Positions 1 through 9,038 of a DNA stretch of 64,000 nucleotides are shown in pieces. This DNA comes from Pseudomonas sivasensis. GTDB taxonomy: Bacteria; Pseudomonadota; Gammaproteobacteria; Pseudomonadales; Pseudomonadaceae. Positions within the stretch are counted from its first letter, which is position 1. Every line of letters starts with the position of its first letter. The notes beneath the pieces are model-generated. The model searched no databases and had not been told where the DNA came from. It was given only the letters and a program-made list of their open reading frames with translations. Made by a program: the position numbers and the translations under genes. The stretch lies in the NCBI RefSeq assembly GCF_013778505.1, contig NZ_JAAOWU010000015.1:115196-179195 (forward strand), in the 5' to 3' direction.

Positions 1-505
1 GCTGATCAACGTTCAGCACGAAGTCCTGCAGGTTGCTGATCTTGTACTGCACAGTCAGCGGCACTTCGACGATGTTCTCGTCTTCGGTCAGCATCTGGCC
101 CTGCTTGGTGTAGGCACGCTCACGCGTGACATTCTCCATGTACTTCTTGTCGATCGGCGGGAAGTAGATATTCAGACCCGGCCCGACCGTTTCGTAGTAC
201 TTGCCGAAGCGCAGCACCACGGCCTGCTCCTGCTCGTCCACGACGTAGACTGCGCTGTACAGCCATACGGACGCCAGCACGACAAGACCGAGGCCCAGCA
301 GGCCATAGCCGCCGCCCTTGCTTGTGCGACCACCGTCGTCACCACCACGTTTTTTTCCACCACCGAACAACCCATTCAGGCTTTCCTGCAGCTTTCGGAA
401 GGCCTCGTCGAGATCTGGTGGCCCCTTGCGGTCGCCATTATTGCGGCGCTTACCACCCCAAGGATCCTGATTATTCGAGTTGCCACCCGGCTCATTCCAA
501 GCCAT
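1..505 (-). CDS. hflK: HflK, FtsH protease modulator (N-terminal part, cut by window edge)
   Basis: HflK forms with HflC a membrane SPFH/prohibitin-type complex that holds and modulates the FtsH protease. The visible 168 residues start MAWNEPGGNS and show a Gly/Asn/Asp-rich cytoplasmic leader. One membrane segment follows at about residues 65-85 (LLGLGLVVLASVWLYSAVYV). After it comes the start of the SPFH domain (VDEQEQAVVLRFGKYYETVGPGLNIY). The gene is the next one downstream of hflX, 96 nt away, as in the conserved amiB-mutL-miaA-hfq-hflX-hflK-hflC operon. The C-terminal half and hflC lie outside the window. The ATG at 503-505 is the only sensible start. Confidence 0.93.
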   Translation of the reverse strand, partial: MAWNEPGGNSNNQDPWGGKRRNNGDRKGPPDLDEAFRKLQESLNGLFGGGKKRGGDDGGRTSKGGGYGLLGLGLVVLASVWLYSAVYVVDEQEQAVVLRFGKYYETVGPGLNIYFPPIDKKYMENVTRERAYTKQGQMLTEDENIVEVPLTVQYKISNLQDFVLNVDQ

Positions 506-532
506 AGCGCTCTCCATCTGATAAAGCAAAGA

Positions 533-547
533 CGCGCCCACGGCGCG
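533..547 (-). terminator. GC-rich hairpin between hflX and hflK (possible attenuator)
   Basis: In the hflX-hflK spacer a 6-bp perfect stem (CGCGCC, 3-nt loop, GGCGCG) is followed on the minus strand by the T-rich stretch TCTTTGCTTT. It could weaken read-through from hflX or stabilise a processed end. The U tract is broken, so strong termination is not expected. Confidence 0.3.
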
Positions 548-601
548 CCGACCAATGCTACAGAATGCCTGCTACTGCGGCACAACCGCTTTCGGAGGCT
601 T

Positions 602-1903
602 TTATTGCAAAGTGTGTTGTTCGATGAACTCTGTCGGGACTACACCTTCACGGCTGACCAGCCGATTGAGCTCCGAGCGCGGCAACCGAACGGCCAGCAA
701 GCTGACACCTTCTTCGTCGTGTTCTTCTTTCTGTACCGCGCCCAGCTCGAAAAACTGTGCACGCAGTCGAGCAAAACGCTGAGGCAAGCGCAAGGTGCCG
801 ACAAACAAATCGCTGCCGAGCAATTCGGCAATGGCCTGTTCAAGCAGCTCCAAACCACTGCCATCACGCGCCGACAGCCATACCCGTTGGGGCCTGCCGT
901 TCTCGTCGCGCTGGATTTGTGGCTCAACGCCTTCAAGCAAATCGAGTTTGTTATACACCTCAAGGATCGGCAAGTCCTGGGCACCAATCTCGCCCAGCAC
1001 CACCATCACCTGCTCAATCTGCAACATGCGATCCGGTTCGGCCGCATCGATCACGTGCAACAGTAGGTCGGAATTGCTCGACTCTTCGAGCGTAGACCGA
1101 AATGCCTCGACCAGCTTGTGGGGCAAGTGACGAATGAAACCCACCGTGTCAGCCAGGACGATCGGGCCGAGGTCGTCAATGTCCAAACGGCGCAAGGTCG
1201 GATCGAGGGTGGCGAAGAGTTGGTCGGCTGCGTAAACGTCGGATTTGGTCACGTTGTTGAACAACGTGGACTTGCCTGCGTTGGTATAGCCCACCAGGGA
1301 CACAGTAGGGATATCCGCTCGGGAACGCCCGCGTCGCGATTGCTCGCGCTGGCTGCGCACTTTTTCCAGGCGCCCCTTGATCTGACGCAGGCGAACCCGT
1401 AACAGGCGTCGGTCGGTTTCGAGCTGGGTTTCACCCGGGCCGCGCATGCCTATACCACCACCTTGACGCTCAAGGTGAGTCCAGCCGCGAACCAGCCGGG
1501 TGCTCATGTGGTCAAGCTGGGCCAGTTCTACCTGGAGCTTGCCCTCATGGGTACGGGCGCGCTGGGCGAAAATATCGAGGATAAGGCCGGTACGGTCGAT
1601 CACGCGACACTCGAAAACACGTTCGAGGTTACGTTCCTGACTGGGCGTGAGGGTGTGATTGAAGATCACCAGATCGGCTTCTTCGGCGTGGACCAGGTCG
1701 CGCAATTCCTCGACCTTGCCGCTGCCAATCAGAAATTTGGCGGTTGGCCGATGACGCGGCACGTTAAAAAACGCAACGGTCTCGGCGCCGGCCGAATTTG
1801 CCAACTCCTGAAACTCCTGCGGATCTTCGCGCGCCTCAGGGTCCTGTCCATCCAAGTGAACGAGGATTACTCGCTCACCACCACCGTGGCGCTCAAAGAA
1901 CAA
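602..1903 (-). CDS. hflX: GTPase HflX
   Basis: Ribosome-associated GTPase of the Obg-HflX superfamily that can split stalled or stressed 70S ribosomes. The protein has 433 residues. The N-terminal domain carries the family signature GPGETQLETDRR (155-166). The G domain shows G1 GYTNAGKST (205-213), G3 DTVGF (252-256) and G4 NKLD (318-321). The start is a TTG at 1903, chosen because an AGGAG Shine-Dalgarno lies 6 nt upstream and the residues that follow (FFERHGGGERVILVHLDGQ) match Pseudomonas HflX N-termini. The gene begins only 12 nt after the hfq stop, so co-transcription with hfq is likely. Confidence 0.95.
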   Translation of the reverse strand: MFFERHGGGERVILVHLDGQDPEAREDPQEFQELANSAGAETVAFFNVPRHRPTAKFLIGSGKVEELRDLVHAEEADLVIFNHTLTPSQERNLERVFECRVIDRTGLILDIFAQRARTHEGKLQVELAQLDHMSTRLVRGWTHLERQGGGIGMRGPGETQLETDRRLLRVRLRQIKGRLEKVRSQREQSRRGRSRADIPTVSLVGYTNAGKSTLFNNVTKSDVYAADQLFATLDPTLRRLDIDDLGPIVLADTVGFIRHLPHKLVEAFRSTLEESSNSDLLLHVIDAAEPDRMLQIEQVMVVLGEIGAQDLPILEVYNKLDLLEGVEPQIQRDENGRPQRVWLSARDGSGLELLEQAIAELLGSDLFVGTLRLPQRFARLRAQFFELGAVQKEEHDEEGVSLLAVRLPRSELNRLVSREGVVPTEFIEQHTLQ

Positions 1904-1915
1904 AGGAGACTCCTA

Positions 1916-2176
1916 TCAGGCGTTACCTGGCTCAGCGTCACCTTGTTCGTCACCAGCTGCGCTAGGCAGACGGATTGGACGAACTGGAACGACTGTCGAG
2001 ATAGCGTGCTTGTAAACCATCTGGCTGACGGTGTTTTTCAGCAGGATCACGAACTGGTCGAACGACTCGATCGTGCCTTGAAGCTTGATACCGTTGACCA
2101 GATAGATGGAAACCCCAACTTTCTCTTTACGTAAAGTATTCAAGTAAGGGTCTTGTAGCGAATGCCCTTTTGACAT
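1916..2176 (-). CDS. hfq: RNA chaperone Hfq
   Basis: Hexameric Sm-like RNA chaperone that pairs small RNAs with mRNAs. In pseudomonads it also acts with Crc in catabolite repression. The product has 86 residues. Sm1 begins at SLQDPYLNTLRKEKVGVSIY, with the proximal-face Q8 and the KLQGTIESFDQFVILL strand; Sm2 holds the YKHAIST motif that binds uridine. The C-terminal tail is short, as in Pseudomonas. The ATG at 2176 is preceded by AAAGGAG; the frame extends further upstream but only into non-conserved sequence. It sits between miaA and hflX. Confidence 0.98.
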   Translation of the reverse strand: MSKGHSLQDPYLNTLRKEKVGVSIYLVNGIKLQGTIESFDQFVILLKNTVSQMVYKHAISTVVPVRPIRLPSAAGDEQGDAEPGNA

Positions 2177-2270
2177 GTGCCGCACTCCTTTAAGGATCAA
2201 TAATAAAAAATCGGAAAATAGATAGCTCAAGGCCGTCACACCCCCAAGGATAGACGGCAATTGCAAGGAC

Positions 2271-3242
2271 TCAGCTCAATATGGAGACCGTTCCCAAGTA
2301 TTTCAAGGCGCGTGACAGATTGTCGCTGTCCAGGCTGTCCAACCAGTGCAAATCGCTCCAGCTGCGCAGCCAGGTGAACTGGCGTTTCGCCAATTGGCGC
2401 GTGGCAATGATTCCGCGCTCCTGCATTTCGGCTGACGTCAGCTTGCCATCCAGATGATCCCAGACTTGGCGATAGCCTACAGCACGTATCGAAGGCAACC
2501 CTGGATGCAGTTCACCTCTGGAACGCAGTGCTACGACCTCGTCGATAAACCCCTGTTCCAACATAATTGTGAATCTTTGTGCAATTCGTTCATGCAGCAC
2601 CTGGCGATTTGCCGGAGCGATGGCCAGATTCGCCACAGTATAGGGCAATTGTGACTGTCCAGATGCGCCTGCGTCAGCACTTTGCGCACTTTGTTTAAGC
2701 CGCAGTTCAGTCATGGTCTGGCCGCTGACACGCCAGACTTCCAGGGCGCGACTGAGACGCTGGGGATCGTTAGGGTGAATGCGCGCGGCCGAGACTGGAT
2801 CAACCGCAGCCAACTGATCGTGCAGGGCCTGCCAACCGAAGCGTGCAGCTTCTTCTTCGAGCTCCGCACGCACTTGAGCGTCGGCCGGCGGCATATCCGC
2901 CAGACCTTCCTGCAAGGCTTTGTAATAGAGCATCGTGCCGCCCACCAGCAGCGGAATATTGCCCCGCGCGGTGATCTCGGCCATGGCGACCAAGGCGTCG
3001 GTACGAAAGTCAGCGGCCGAATAGCTCTCGGCCGGGTCAATGATGTCGATCAGGCGGTGCGGATGCTGAGCCAATTGGGCTTTAGACGGCTTGGCCGTGC
3101 CGATGTCCATGTCCCGGTAAACCAGGGCAGAGTCGACACTAATAAGCTCGCAAGGCAACACCTTGGTCAGCTCAATGGCCAGGTCGGTCTTACCGGCGGC
3201 CGTAGGGCCCATCAGGAAGATCGCGGGGGGCAGGGCACTCAT
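2271..3242 (-). CDS. miaA: tRNA dimethylallyltransferase MiaA
   Basis: Transfers the dimethylallyl group to N6 of A37 in tRNAs that read UNN codons, the first step of ms2i6A synthesis. The product has 323 residues and opens MSALPPAIFLMGPTAAGKT, with the P-loop GPTAAGKT at 12-19, followed by the DSALVYRDMDIGTAKP substrate-binding stretch. The ATG at 3242 overlaps the mutL stop as TGATG, which suggests translational coupling. An upstream extension of 25 codons would run into mutL and is not conserved in character. A 94-nt gap separates it from hfq. Confidence 0.96.
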   Translation of the reverse strand: MSALPPAIFLMGPTAAGKTDLAIELTKVLPCELISVDSALVYRDMDIGTAKPSKAQLAQHPHRLIDIIDPAESYSAADFRTDALVAMAEITARGNIPLLVGGTMLYYKALQEGLADMPPADAQVRAELEEEAARFGWQALHDQLAAVDPVSAARIHPNDPQRLSRALEVWRVSGQTMTELRLKQSAQSADAGASGQSQLPYTVANLAIAPANRQVLHERIAQRFTIMLEQGFIDEVVALRSRGELHPGLPSIRAVGYRQVWDHLDGKLTSAEMQERGIIATRQLAKRQFTWLRSWSDLHWLDSLDSDNLSRALKYLGTVSILS

Positions 3243-5155
3243 CAACGGCCGCGCAAGAACAGTTTGTCCAGATCGTCCAGGCCCATCTGGGTCCAGGTCG
3301 GCCGGCCATGGTTGCATTGTCCGCTGCGCTCGGTGTTTTCCATGTCGCGCAACAGGCCGTTCATTTCCGGCAAGGCCAGGCGTCGGTTAGCGCGGATGGC
3401 GCCGTGGCACGCCATGGTGCCGAGCAATTCGTTGATGTGTGCCTGGATACGGTCACTGGTGCCGTACTCCATCAGGTCCGCCAGCACGTCGGCCACCAGC
3501 CGGTTGGCTTCGGCCTGCTTGAGCAGCGCGGGAATCTGGCGGATCGCCAGGGTTTCCGGGCCCAGGCGTTGCAGTTCAAAGCCCAGTTTCTGGAACACGC
3601 TGTGGTGCTCTTCGGCGCAATCGGCTTCACGCTGACTGACGGAAAGAGACTCCGGCACCAGCAGCGGCTGACCGCTGAGGCCTTCGCTGGCCATGGCGAT
3701 TTTCAGTCGTTCGTACATGATCCGCTCGTGGGCGGCGTGCATGTCCACCAGCACCAGGCCATGAGCGTTTTCCGCGAGGATATAGATGCCTTTGAGCTGC
3801 GCCAGCGCATACCCCAGCGGAGGAATATCACCGCCACCCTCCGGCAAGGCAACTGCGCCCGGCTCGGCGCCTGGCAGAGGCGCGAAGAATTCGCGGTAGG
3901 CCGCCTGGGCCTCGGCCACTGGCACGGTCGATTGCGGGCGCGGGGTGTATTGGTATTGATAGCCCGCGCCAGCCCCAGAGCCCGGTGCGGTGTAAGCAGG
4001 CTGCGACTGCGGCGATTGCAGCAGGTTGGCCGCCAGGCTCATTTCGCCCTGGGGGCCGAACTCACCCGCTTCGGGACCGCTCGGACGCACCACAGCGGTC
4101 ACTATCGGAGCCGACAGTTGATCGTCCGGGCGCACATCGCCCAGCGCGCGGTGCAAGGTGCCATAGAGGAAGTCATGCACCATGCGCCCATCACGGAAAC
4201 GTACTTCGTGCTTGGTCGGGTGCACGTTGACGTCGACTACCGAGGGATCGACCTCAAAAAACAGCACAAATGTCGGATGACGCCCGTTGAACAGCACGTC
4301 GCGATACGCCTGACGCACCGCGTGGGCCACCAGTTTGTCGCGCACCGCACGGCCATTCACGAAAAAATACTGCAAGTCAGCCTGGCTGCGGGAGAAGGTC
4401 GGCAAGCCAACCCAGCCCCACAGACGCAGGCCATTGCGCTCGATCTCGATCGGCAGCGCCTGCTCCAGGAACCCGCCGCCGCAAATCGCAGACACTCGCC
4501 GAGCGCGCGCGGCGTCGTCATGAGCCTCGTGCAGGCTGAGGATGGTCTTGCCGTTGTGCCGCAGATGGAAGGCCACGTCGAAGCGGGCCAGGGCCAGGCG
4601 CTTGATGACTTCTTGCAGGTGATCGAATTCGGTTTTCTCGGCCTTGAGGAATTTGCGCCGTGCCGGGGTGTTGAAGAACAGGTCGCGCACTTCCACCGAG
4701 GTGCCCACCGGGTGTGCGGCCGGCTGGACCCGAGGCGCCATGTCGCGGCCTTCGGTTTCCACTTGCCAGGCCTGCTCGGCATCGCGGGTGCGCGATGTCA
4801 GGGTCAGACGCGCCACGGAGCTGATCGAAGCCAAAGCCTCACCGCGAAAGCCCAGGCTCATGACCCGCTCAAGGTCTTCCAGATCGCGGATTTTGCTGGT
4901 GGCGTGACGGGCCAGGGCCAGGGGCAGGTCATCGGAAGAGATGCCGCTGCCATCGTCACGTACCCGCAACAACTTGACACCGCCCTGCTCCACATCGACA
5001 TCGATGCGCTTTGCACCAGAGTCGATGCTGTTTTCCAGCAGCTCCTTGATCACCGATGCAGGGCGCTCAACAACCTCACCCGCTGCAATCTGGTTAGCCA
5101 GGCGCGGGCTGAGCAACTCAATGCGCGACCCGCTGTTCAAGGTAGATTCGCTCAT
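3242..5155 (-). CDS. mutL: DNA mismatch repair protein MutL
   Basis: Mismatch repair matchmaker that couples MutS to strand incision. The protein has 637 residues. The N-terminal GHKL ATPase contains ELLENSIDSGA, DDGSGI and GFRGEALASI. A variable Pro/Ala/Gln linker spans roughly 350-440. The C-terminal dimerisation domain keeps the endonuclease motifs DMHAAHERIMYE (from about 471), ACHGAIRAN and CNHGRPT. This fits organisms such as Pseudomonas that lack MutH and rely on MutL nicking. The gene shares one base with the amiB stop (TAATG) and one with the miaA start. Confidence 0.97.
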   Translation of the reverse strand: MSESTLNSGSRIELLSPRLANQIAAGEVVERPASVIKELLENSIDSGAKRIDVDVEQGGVKLLRVRDDGSGISSDDLPLALARHATSKIRDLEDLERVMSLGFRGEALASISSVARLTLTSRTRDAEQAWQVETEGRDMAPRVQPAAHPVGTSVEVRDLFFNTPARRKFLKAEKTEFDHLQEVIKRLALARFDVAFHLRHNGKTILSLHEAHDDAARARRVSAICGGGFLEQALPIEIERNGLRLWGWVGLPTFSRSQADLQYFFVNGRAVRDKLVAHAVRQAYRDVLFNGRHPTFVLFFEVDPSVVDVNVHPTKHEVRFRDGRMVHDFLYGTLHRALGDVRPDDQLSAPIVTAVVRPSGPEAGEFGPQGEMSLAANLLQSPQSQPAYTAPGSGAGAGYQYQYTPRPQSTVPVAEAQAAYREFFAPLPGAEPGAVALPEGGGDIPPLGYALAQLKGIYILAENAHGLVLVDMHAAHERIMYERLKIAMASEGLSGQPLLVPESLSVSQREADCAEEHHSVFQKLGFELQRLGPETLAIRQIPALLKQAEANRLVADVLADLMEYGTSDRIQAHINELLGTMACHGAIRANRRLALPEMNGLLRDMENTERSGQCNHGRPTWTQMGLDDLDKLFLRGR

Positions 5156-6576
5156 TACTGCGCCGCCAATTCTGTGCCTGGGATGGTCAACACCTGACCG
5201 ACTTTCAACTCATCGGTTTTCAGGTTGTTGGCACTGCGCAATGTCGCGGCCGAGACTTGGAAACGCACCGCAAGCATCGCCAAGGTATCGCCGGGCTGCA
5301 CGCGATGGTCACGCGGGCCTTGGGCGATCTTGCCGGAGTCACGCAGCCAAGCAACGTAAGTGCCCGGCGGCGGGTTCTGCTGGAAGAACTGGCGCACGCC
5401 GGCACTGATGGAACGCGCCAACGCCTGCTGATGGCTGGCGCTGGCCAGCTTGGAGGCTTCGTTGGCGTTGGAGATGAACCCGGTTTCCACCAGAATCGAT
5501 GGGATGTCCGGAGACTTCAACACCATAAAGCCGGCCTGCTCCACACGCTGCTTGTGCAGCGAAGTCACGCGACCGATGTTGCTCAAGACCTTCTGGCCGA
5601 CATTCAAGCTGGAAGTCAGCGAAGCGGTCATCGACAGGTCGAGCAGAACGCCAGCGAGCATCTTGTCCTTGTCATCGAGGGACACGTTGCCGGCACCGCC
5701 GATCAAGTCGGAACGGTTTTCGCTGTCCGCCAGCCAACGAGCAGTCTCGGACGTGGCCCCGCGATCAGACAACGCAAACACCGAGGCACCGAACGCAGCG
5801 GACGACGGCGCAGCATCGGCGTGAATTGACACAAACAGGTCGGCACCTTTCTTACGGGCGATTTCGGTACGGCCGCGCAGCGGAATGAAGTAGTCGCCGG
5901 TACGGGTCAGTTCGGCGCGATAGCCTTTCATACCGTTGATCTGACGCTGCAACTCACGGGCGATAGCCAGTACCACGTCTTTTTCATGCTGGCCGCGTGA
6001 GCCGGAAGCACCCGGGTCTTCACCACCATGGCCGGCATCGATCACTACGATAATGTCGCGTTTGCCAGCCGGGGCCGGTGGCGGCGGTGGCAACTTGACC
6101 TGGGGTTGCGACGGGCTGACAGGCACGGCAGGCACCGTTGCCACGCTCGGGGTTGGCGCAGGCGGCGGTGCGGCATCGGCAGCGTTGTCGAACAAGTCGA
6201 CCACCAGTCGGTTGCCATATTGGGCATTCGGCGCCAGGGAGAAGCTTTTCGGCGTCACGACTTTTTTCAGATCGATGACAACGCGCAAATCGGTGGGCGT
6301 GCGCTGGGCCGAGCGCATGGCGGTGATCGGGGTGTTGGCAGTAGACACTTTGAGCGGCGCGGCCAGGGTCGCACCGTTGATGTCGATCACCAGGCGATCA
6401 GGCGCCGTGAGAGTAAAGACGCTGTGCTGGACCGGGCCAGACAGGTCGAACACCAGTCGCGTGTTATCCGGTGCTCGCCACAGGCGAACACTTTTCACCT
6501 GTGAAGCAGCCAGAGCATTGACAGTCATTGCCGCAAGCAACACCCCTACGACAGCAACCAACGCGCGAAAGCGCAT
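5155..6576 (-). CDS. amiB: N-acetylmuramoyl-L-alanine amidase with AMIN and LysM domains
   Basis: Periplasmic zinc amidase that cuts the peptide from N-acetylmuramic acid during cell separation. From the ATG at 6576 the product has 473 residues. A signal peptide (MRFRALVAVVGVLLAAMTVNALA) is followed by an AMIN localisation domain (about 30-130) and a Pro-rich linker. The Amidase_3 domain keeps the zinc and catalytic motifs VIDAGHGGEDPGA, FVSIHADA and ILVETGF. A C-terminal LysM repeat (HRVQPGDTLAMLAVRFQVS) binds glycan. A TTG 15 nt upstream is possible, but the ATG gives a cleaner signal peptide. It lies directly downstream of tsaE. Confidence 0.93.
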   Translation of the reverse strand: MRFRALVAVVGVLLAAMTVNALAASQVKSVRLWRAPDNTRLVFDLSGPVQHSVFTLTAPDRLVIDINGATLAAPLKVSTANTPITAMRSAQRTPTDLRVVIDLKKVVTPKSFSLAPNAQYGNRLVVDLFDNAADAAPPPAPTPSVATVPAVPVSPSQPQVKLPPPPPAPAGKRDIIVVIDAGHGGEDPGASGSRGQHEKDVVLAIARELQRQINGMKGYRAELTRTGDYFIPLRGRTEIARKKGADLFVSIHADAAPSSAAFGASVFALSDRGATSETARWLADSENRSDLIGGAGNVSLDDKDKMLAGVLLDLSMTASLTSSLNVGQKVLSNIGRVTSLHKQRVEQAGFMVLKSPDIPSILVETGFISNANEASKLASASHQQALARSISAGVRQFFQQNPPPGTYVAWLRDSGKIAQGPRDHRVQPGDTLAMLAVRFQVSAATLRSANNLKTDELKVGQVLTIPGTELAAQ

Positions 6577-6591
6577 ACCTAACCCCACCAA

Positions 6592-7062
6592 TTATTTGAA
6601 TTCCAATGCCAAAGCGGCGCACCACGACTCTGCGCGCGCACTCTGGGGCAACAACTTCAGCTGACGTCCTGATTCACGCGGCGTAATGGTAATGGTCAGG
6701 TCCGGCTTTGGCAAAAAGCCTGTGCCTTTATCTGGCCACTCGATTAGGCACAGTGCGTCTTCGTCAAAGTAATCACGGATGCCCATGTACTCCAGCTCTT
6801 CGGGATCGACCAAACGATAGAGGTCGAAGTGGAAAGCACGCAACGCACCGATCTCATAGGGCTCGACCAAAGTGAACGTTGGGCTTTTCACCGCCCCTGC
6901 GTGCCCCAAACCGCGAATGATGCCTCGGGACAACGTCGTCTTGCCCGCCCCCAGGTCACCTTCGAGAAAGATGAGCCCCGCTGCGCCCGTGACCTGTGCA
7001 ATACGATGACCGAGCGCGACCATGGCGTCTTCATTGGCCAGGAAAAGGATTACTTCAGGCAC
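6592..7062 (-). CDS. tsaE: tRNA threonylcarbamoyladenosine biosynthesis ATPase TsaE
   Basis: ATPase subunit of the TsaBDE complex that makes t6A37 in ANN-decoding tRNAs. The product has 156 residues from a GTG start at 7062. The start is set by the GGAGGAG Shine-Dalgarno just upstream and by the homologous N-terminus PEVILFLANEDAM. The Walker A motif GDLGAGKT lies at 35-42, followed by the KSPTFTLVEPY and FDLYRL motifs typical of YjeE. It overlaps the 3' end of nnrD by 13 nt and precedes amiB, as in E. coli. Confidence 0.95.
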   Translation of the reverse strand: MPEVILFLANEDAMVALGHRIAQVTGAAGLIFLEGDLGAGKTTLSRGIIRGLGHAGAVKSPTFTLVEPYEIGALRAFHFDLYRLVDPEELEYMGIRDYFDEDALCLIEWPDKGTGFLPKPDLTITITPRESGRQLKLLPQSARAESWCAALALEFK

Positions 7063-7910
7063 GGCGATTGCTCCTCCAACAATTGACGAATGGCCGGTAT
7101 CAGGTCGCTGGCCGCCAAGCCGCGACCCAGGCTGCCCTGGCGGTCCCCCGCCGTAGCGTGCAACCACACAGCCAGGCAGCTCGCTTCATAAGCAGGCATG
7201 CCTTGGGCCATTAACGCGCCCACCAGCCCGGCCAGTACATCGCCAAGGCCCGCTGTGGCCATCGCTGGATGCCCCTGATCACAACGGGAAACACGTCCAT
7301 CGGGGCAGGCAATCAAACTGCCAGCACCCTTGAGGATAGCCACTGCACTGAATTTCTGGCTCAACGCGCGCGCCACCTTAAGGCGATCGGCCTGAACCTC
7401 GGCTGTAGAAATGCCCAATAAGCGCGCAGCCTCGCCCGGATGCGGCGTAATCACGCTACCGCTCGGAAGACTCACATTGCCGGTAGCCAGCTGATTCAGC
7501 GCGTCTGCGTCCCACACCTGCGGCAGCAGCGCGTTGGCGGCAACCGATAGCAGGCTTTTACCCCAGGACGCCTCACCCAACCCCGGACCAATAACGATTA
7601 CCGAGATTTTTTCCAGCAAGCCCATAAGCTGGTTCGCCGAACTCACGCCCACGGTCATGACCTCAGGCACGCGGGCCAACGCGGCAGGCACGTGTTCAAG
7701 GCGAGTGGCCAGGGACACCATGCCGGCGCCGCTGCGCAAGGCACTTTCCGCGCTCAACAGCGCAGCGCCGCCAAAGCCGCGGTCGCCACCAATGACCAAC
7801 AAATGGCCGAACTGGCCTTTATGGGCGTCCGGGGAACGCGCAGCCAGTTGCGGCAAATGGCCGGGCAACAAAGACTGAACGTCGGTTATTTCGTGTTTTG
7901 TCTGCGGCAT
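7050..7910 (-). CDS. nnrD: ADP-dependent NAD(P)H-hydrate dehydratase (stand-alone NnrD domain)
   Basis: Repairs damaged hydrated NAD(P)H using ADP. The 286-residue protein has the ribokinase-like carbohydrate-kinase fold with GHLLVIGGDRGFGGAALL near the N-terminus, the conserved VITPHPGEAARLLG, and TAGLGDVLAGLVGAL as the anion-hole and catalytic Asp region. Unlike E. coli YjeF there is no N-terminal NnrE epimerase domain, so an epimerase, if present, is encoded elsewhere. The ATG at 7910 diverges from queG (63-nt gap). The gene starts the tsaE-amiB-mutL series. Confidence 0.92.
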   Translation of the reverse strand: MPQTKHEITDVQSLLPGHLPQLAARSPDAHKGQFGHLLVIGGDRGFGGAALLSAESALRSGAGMVSLATRLEHVPAALARVPEVMTVGVSSANQLMGLLEKISVIVIGPGLGEASWGKSLLSVAANALLPQVWDADALNQLATGNVSLPSGSVITPHPGEAARLLGISTAEVQADRLKVARALSQKFSAVAILKGAGSLIACPDGRVSRCDQGHPAMATAGLGDVLAGLVGALMAQGMPAYEASCLAVWLHATAGDRQGSLGRGLAASDLIPAIRQLLEEQSPCLK

Positions 7911-7973
7911 GCGTCTTCAAGCTCCGATGTCTGGCAGAATTATACGCATCTAACCTGTGGTTTCCCGTGTCTC

Positions 7974-9038
7974 ATGCCCGCTATTACCTCTGATCTGCCC
8001 GCCCTCGCCCAATCGATCAAAGACTGGGGCCGCGAACTGGGCTTTCAACAAGTCGGCATCAGCGGCCTGGACCTGGCCGAGCATGAACAGCACCTGCAAC
8101 GTTGGCTAGACGCGGGTTACCACGGCGAGATGGACTACATGGGCGCCCATGGCAGCAAGCGCTCCCATCCCGACGAGCTCGTGCCCGGCACGTTGCGCGT
8201 GGTGTCGCTGCGCATGGACTACCTGCCTGGCGACACACAAATGGCGCAACTGCTGGCCCAGCCGGAAAAAGCCTACATCTCGCGCTACGCCCTGGGCCGC
8301 GACTACCACAAACTGATCCGTAAGCGCGTACAGCAACTGGCCGACCGCATTCAGGCACAGATCGGCCCATTTGGCTTTCGTGCATTCGTCGACAGCGCCC
8401 CCGTACTGGAAAAAGCCATCGCCGAAAAAGCCGGCCTGGGCTGGATCGGTAAAAACACCCTGGTACTCAACCGCAAGGCCGGCAGTTATTTCTTCCTCAG
8501 CGAACTGTTCGTCGATTTGCCGCTGCCGGTCGATGAGCCACACAGCACCGAACACTGTGGCCGCTGCACCGCCTGCCTGGATATCTGCCCAACCAATGCC
8601 TTCGTCGGTCCCTATGTGCTGGACGCCCGGCGCTGCATTTCCTACCTGACCATTGAACTGAAGAACGCGATCCCTGAAGACCTGCGCCCATTGATCGGCA
8701 ATCGGGTGTTCGGTTGTGATGACTGTCAGATCGTTTGTCCGTGGAATCGTTTCGCTCGATCCACCGCCGAGGGCGATTTCAAGCCACGGCATAACCTGGA
8801 TAACGCAGAACTGGCCGAACTGTTTATGTGGGATGAGGATAAATTCCTCAGCAGCACCGAAGGTTCACCCCTGCGCCGCGCGGGCTACGAGCGCTGGCTG
8901 CGCAACCTCGCGGTGGGCCTAGGCAATGCGCCGTCAAGCATTCCGGTGCTGGAAGCCTTGAAGGCACGCCGGGATTACCCGTCGGAGTTGGTGCGCGAAC
9001 ATGTGGAATGGGCGCTGAACCAACACGCTACGCGCTAG
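7974..9038 (+). CDS. queG: Epoxyqueuosine reductase QueG
   Basis: Cobalamin and [4Fe-4S] enzyme that reduces epoxyqueuosine to queuosine in tRNA, the last step of Q biosynthesis. The product has 354 residues. Two ferredoxin-type cluster motifs are visible: CGRCTACLDICPTNAF and CDDCQIVCPWNRF. The N-terminal half is the B12-binding domain. The ATG at 7974 is chosen because homology begins at ITSDLPALAQSIKDWGRELG; upstream in-frame codons fall inside divergent nnrD. The stop codon TAG interlocks with the stop of the convergent TRIC gene at a CTAG palindrome. Confidence 0.96.
   Translation: MPAITSDLPALAQSIKDWGRELGFQQVGISGLDLAEHEQHLQRWLDAGYHGEMDYMGAHGSKRSHPDELVPGTLRVVSLRMDYLPGDTQMAQLLAQPEKAYISRYALGRDYHKLIRKRVQQLADRIQAQIGPFGFRAFVDSAPVLEKAIAEKAGLGWIGKNTLVLNRKAGSYFFLSELFVDLPLPVDEPHSTEHCGRCTACLDICPTNAFVGPYVLDARRCISYLTIELKNAIPEDLRPLIGNRVFGCDDCQIVCPWNRFARSTAEGDFKPRHNLDNAELAELFMWDEDKFLSSTEGSPLRRAGYERWLRNLAVGLGNAPSSIPVLEALKARRDYPSELVREHVEWALNQHATR

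Noticed and set aside
3308..5197. 629-codon open frame antisense to mutL
   Set aside because: Mirror of a high-GC gene. The peptide is rich in His, Arg, Gln and Ala and has no domain motif, while mutL on the other strand has all family motifs.
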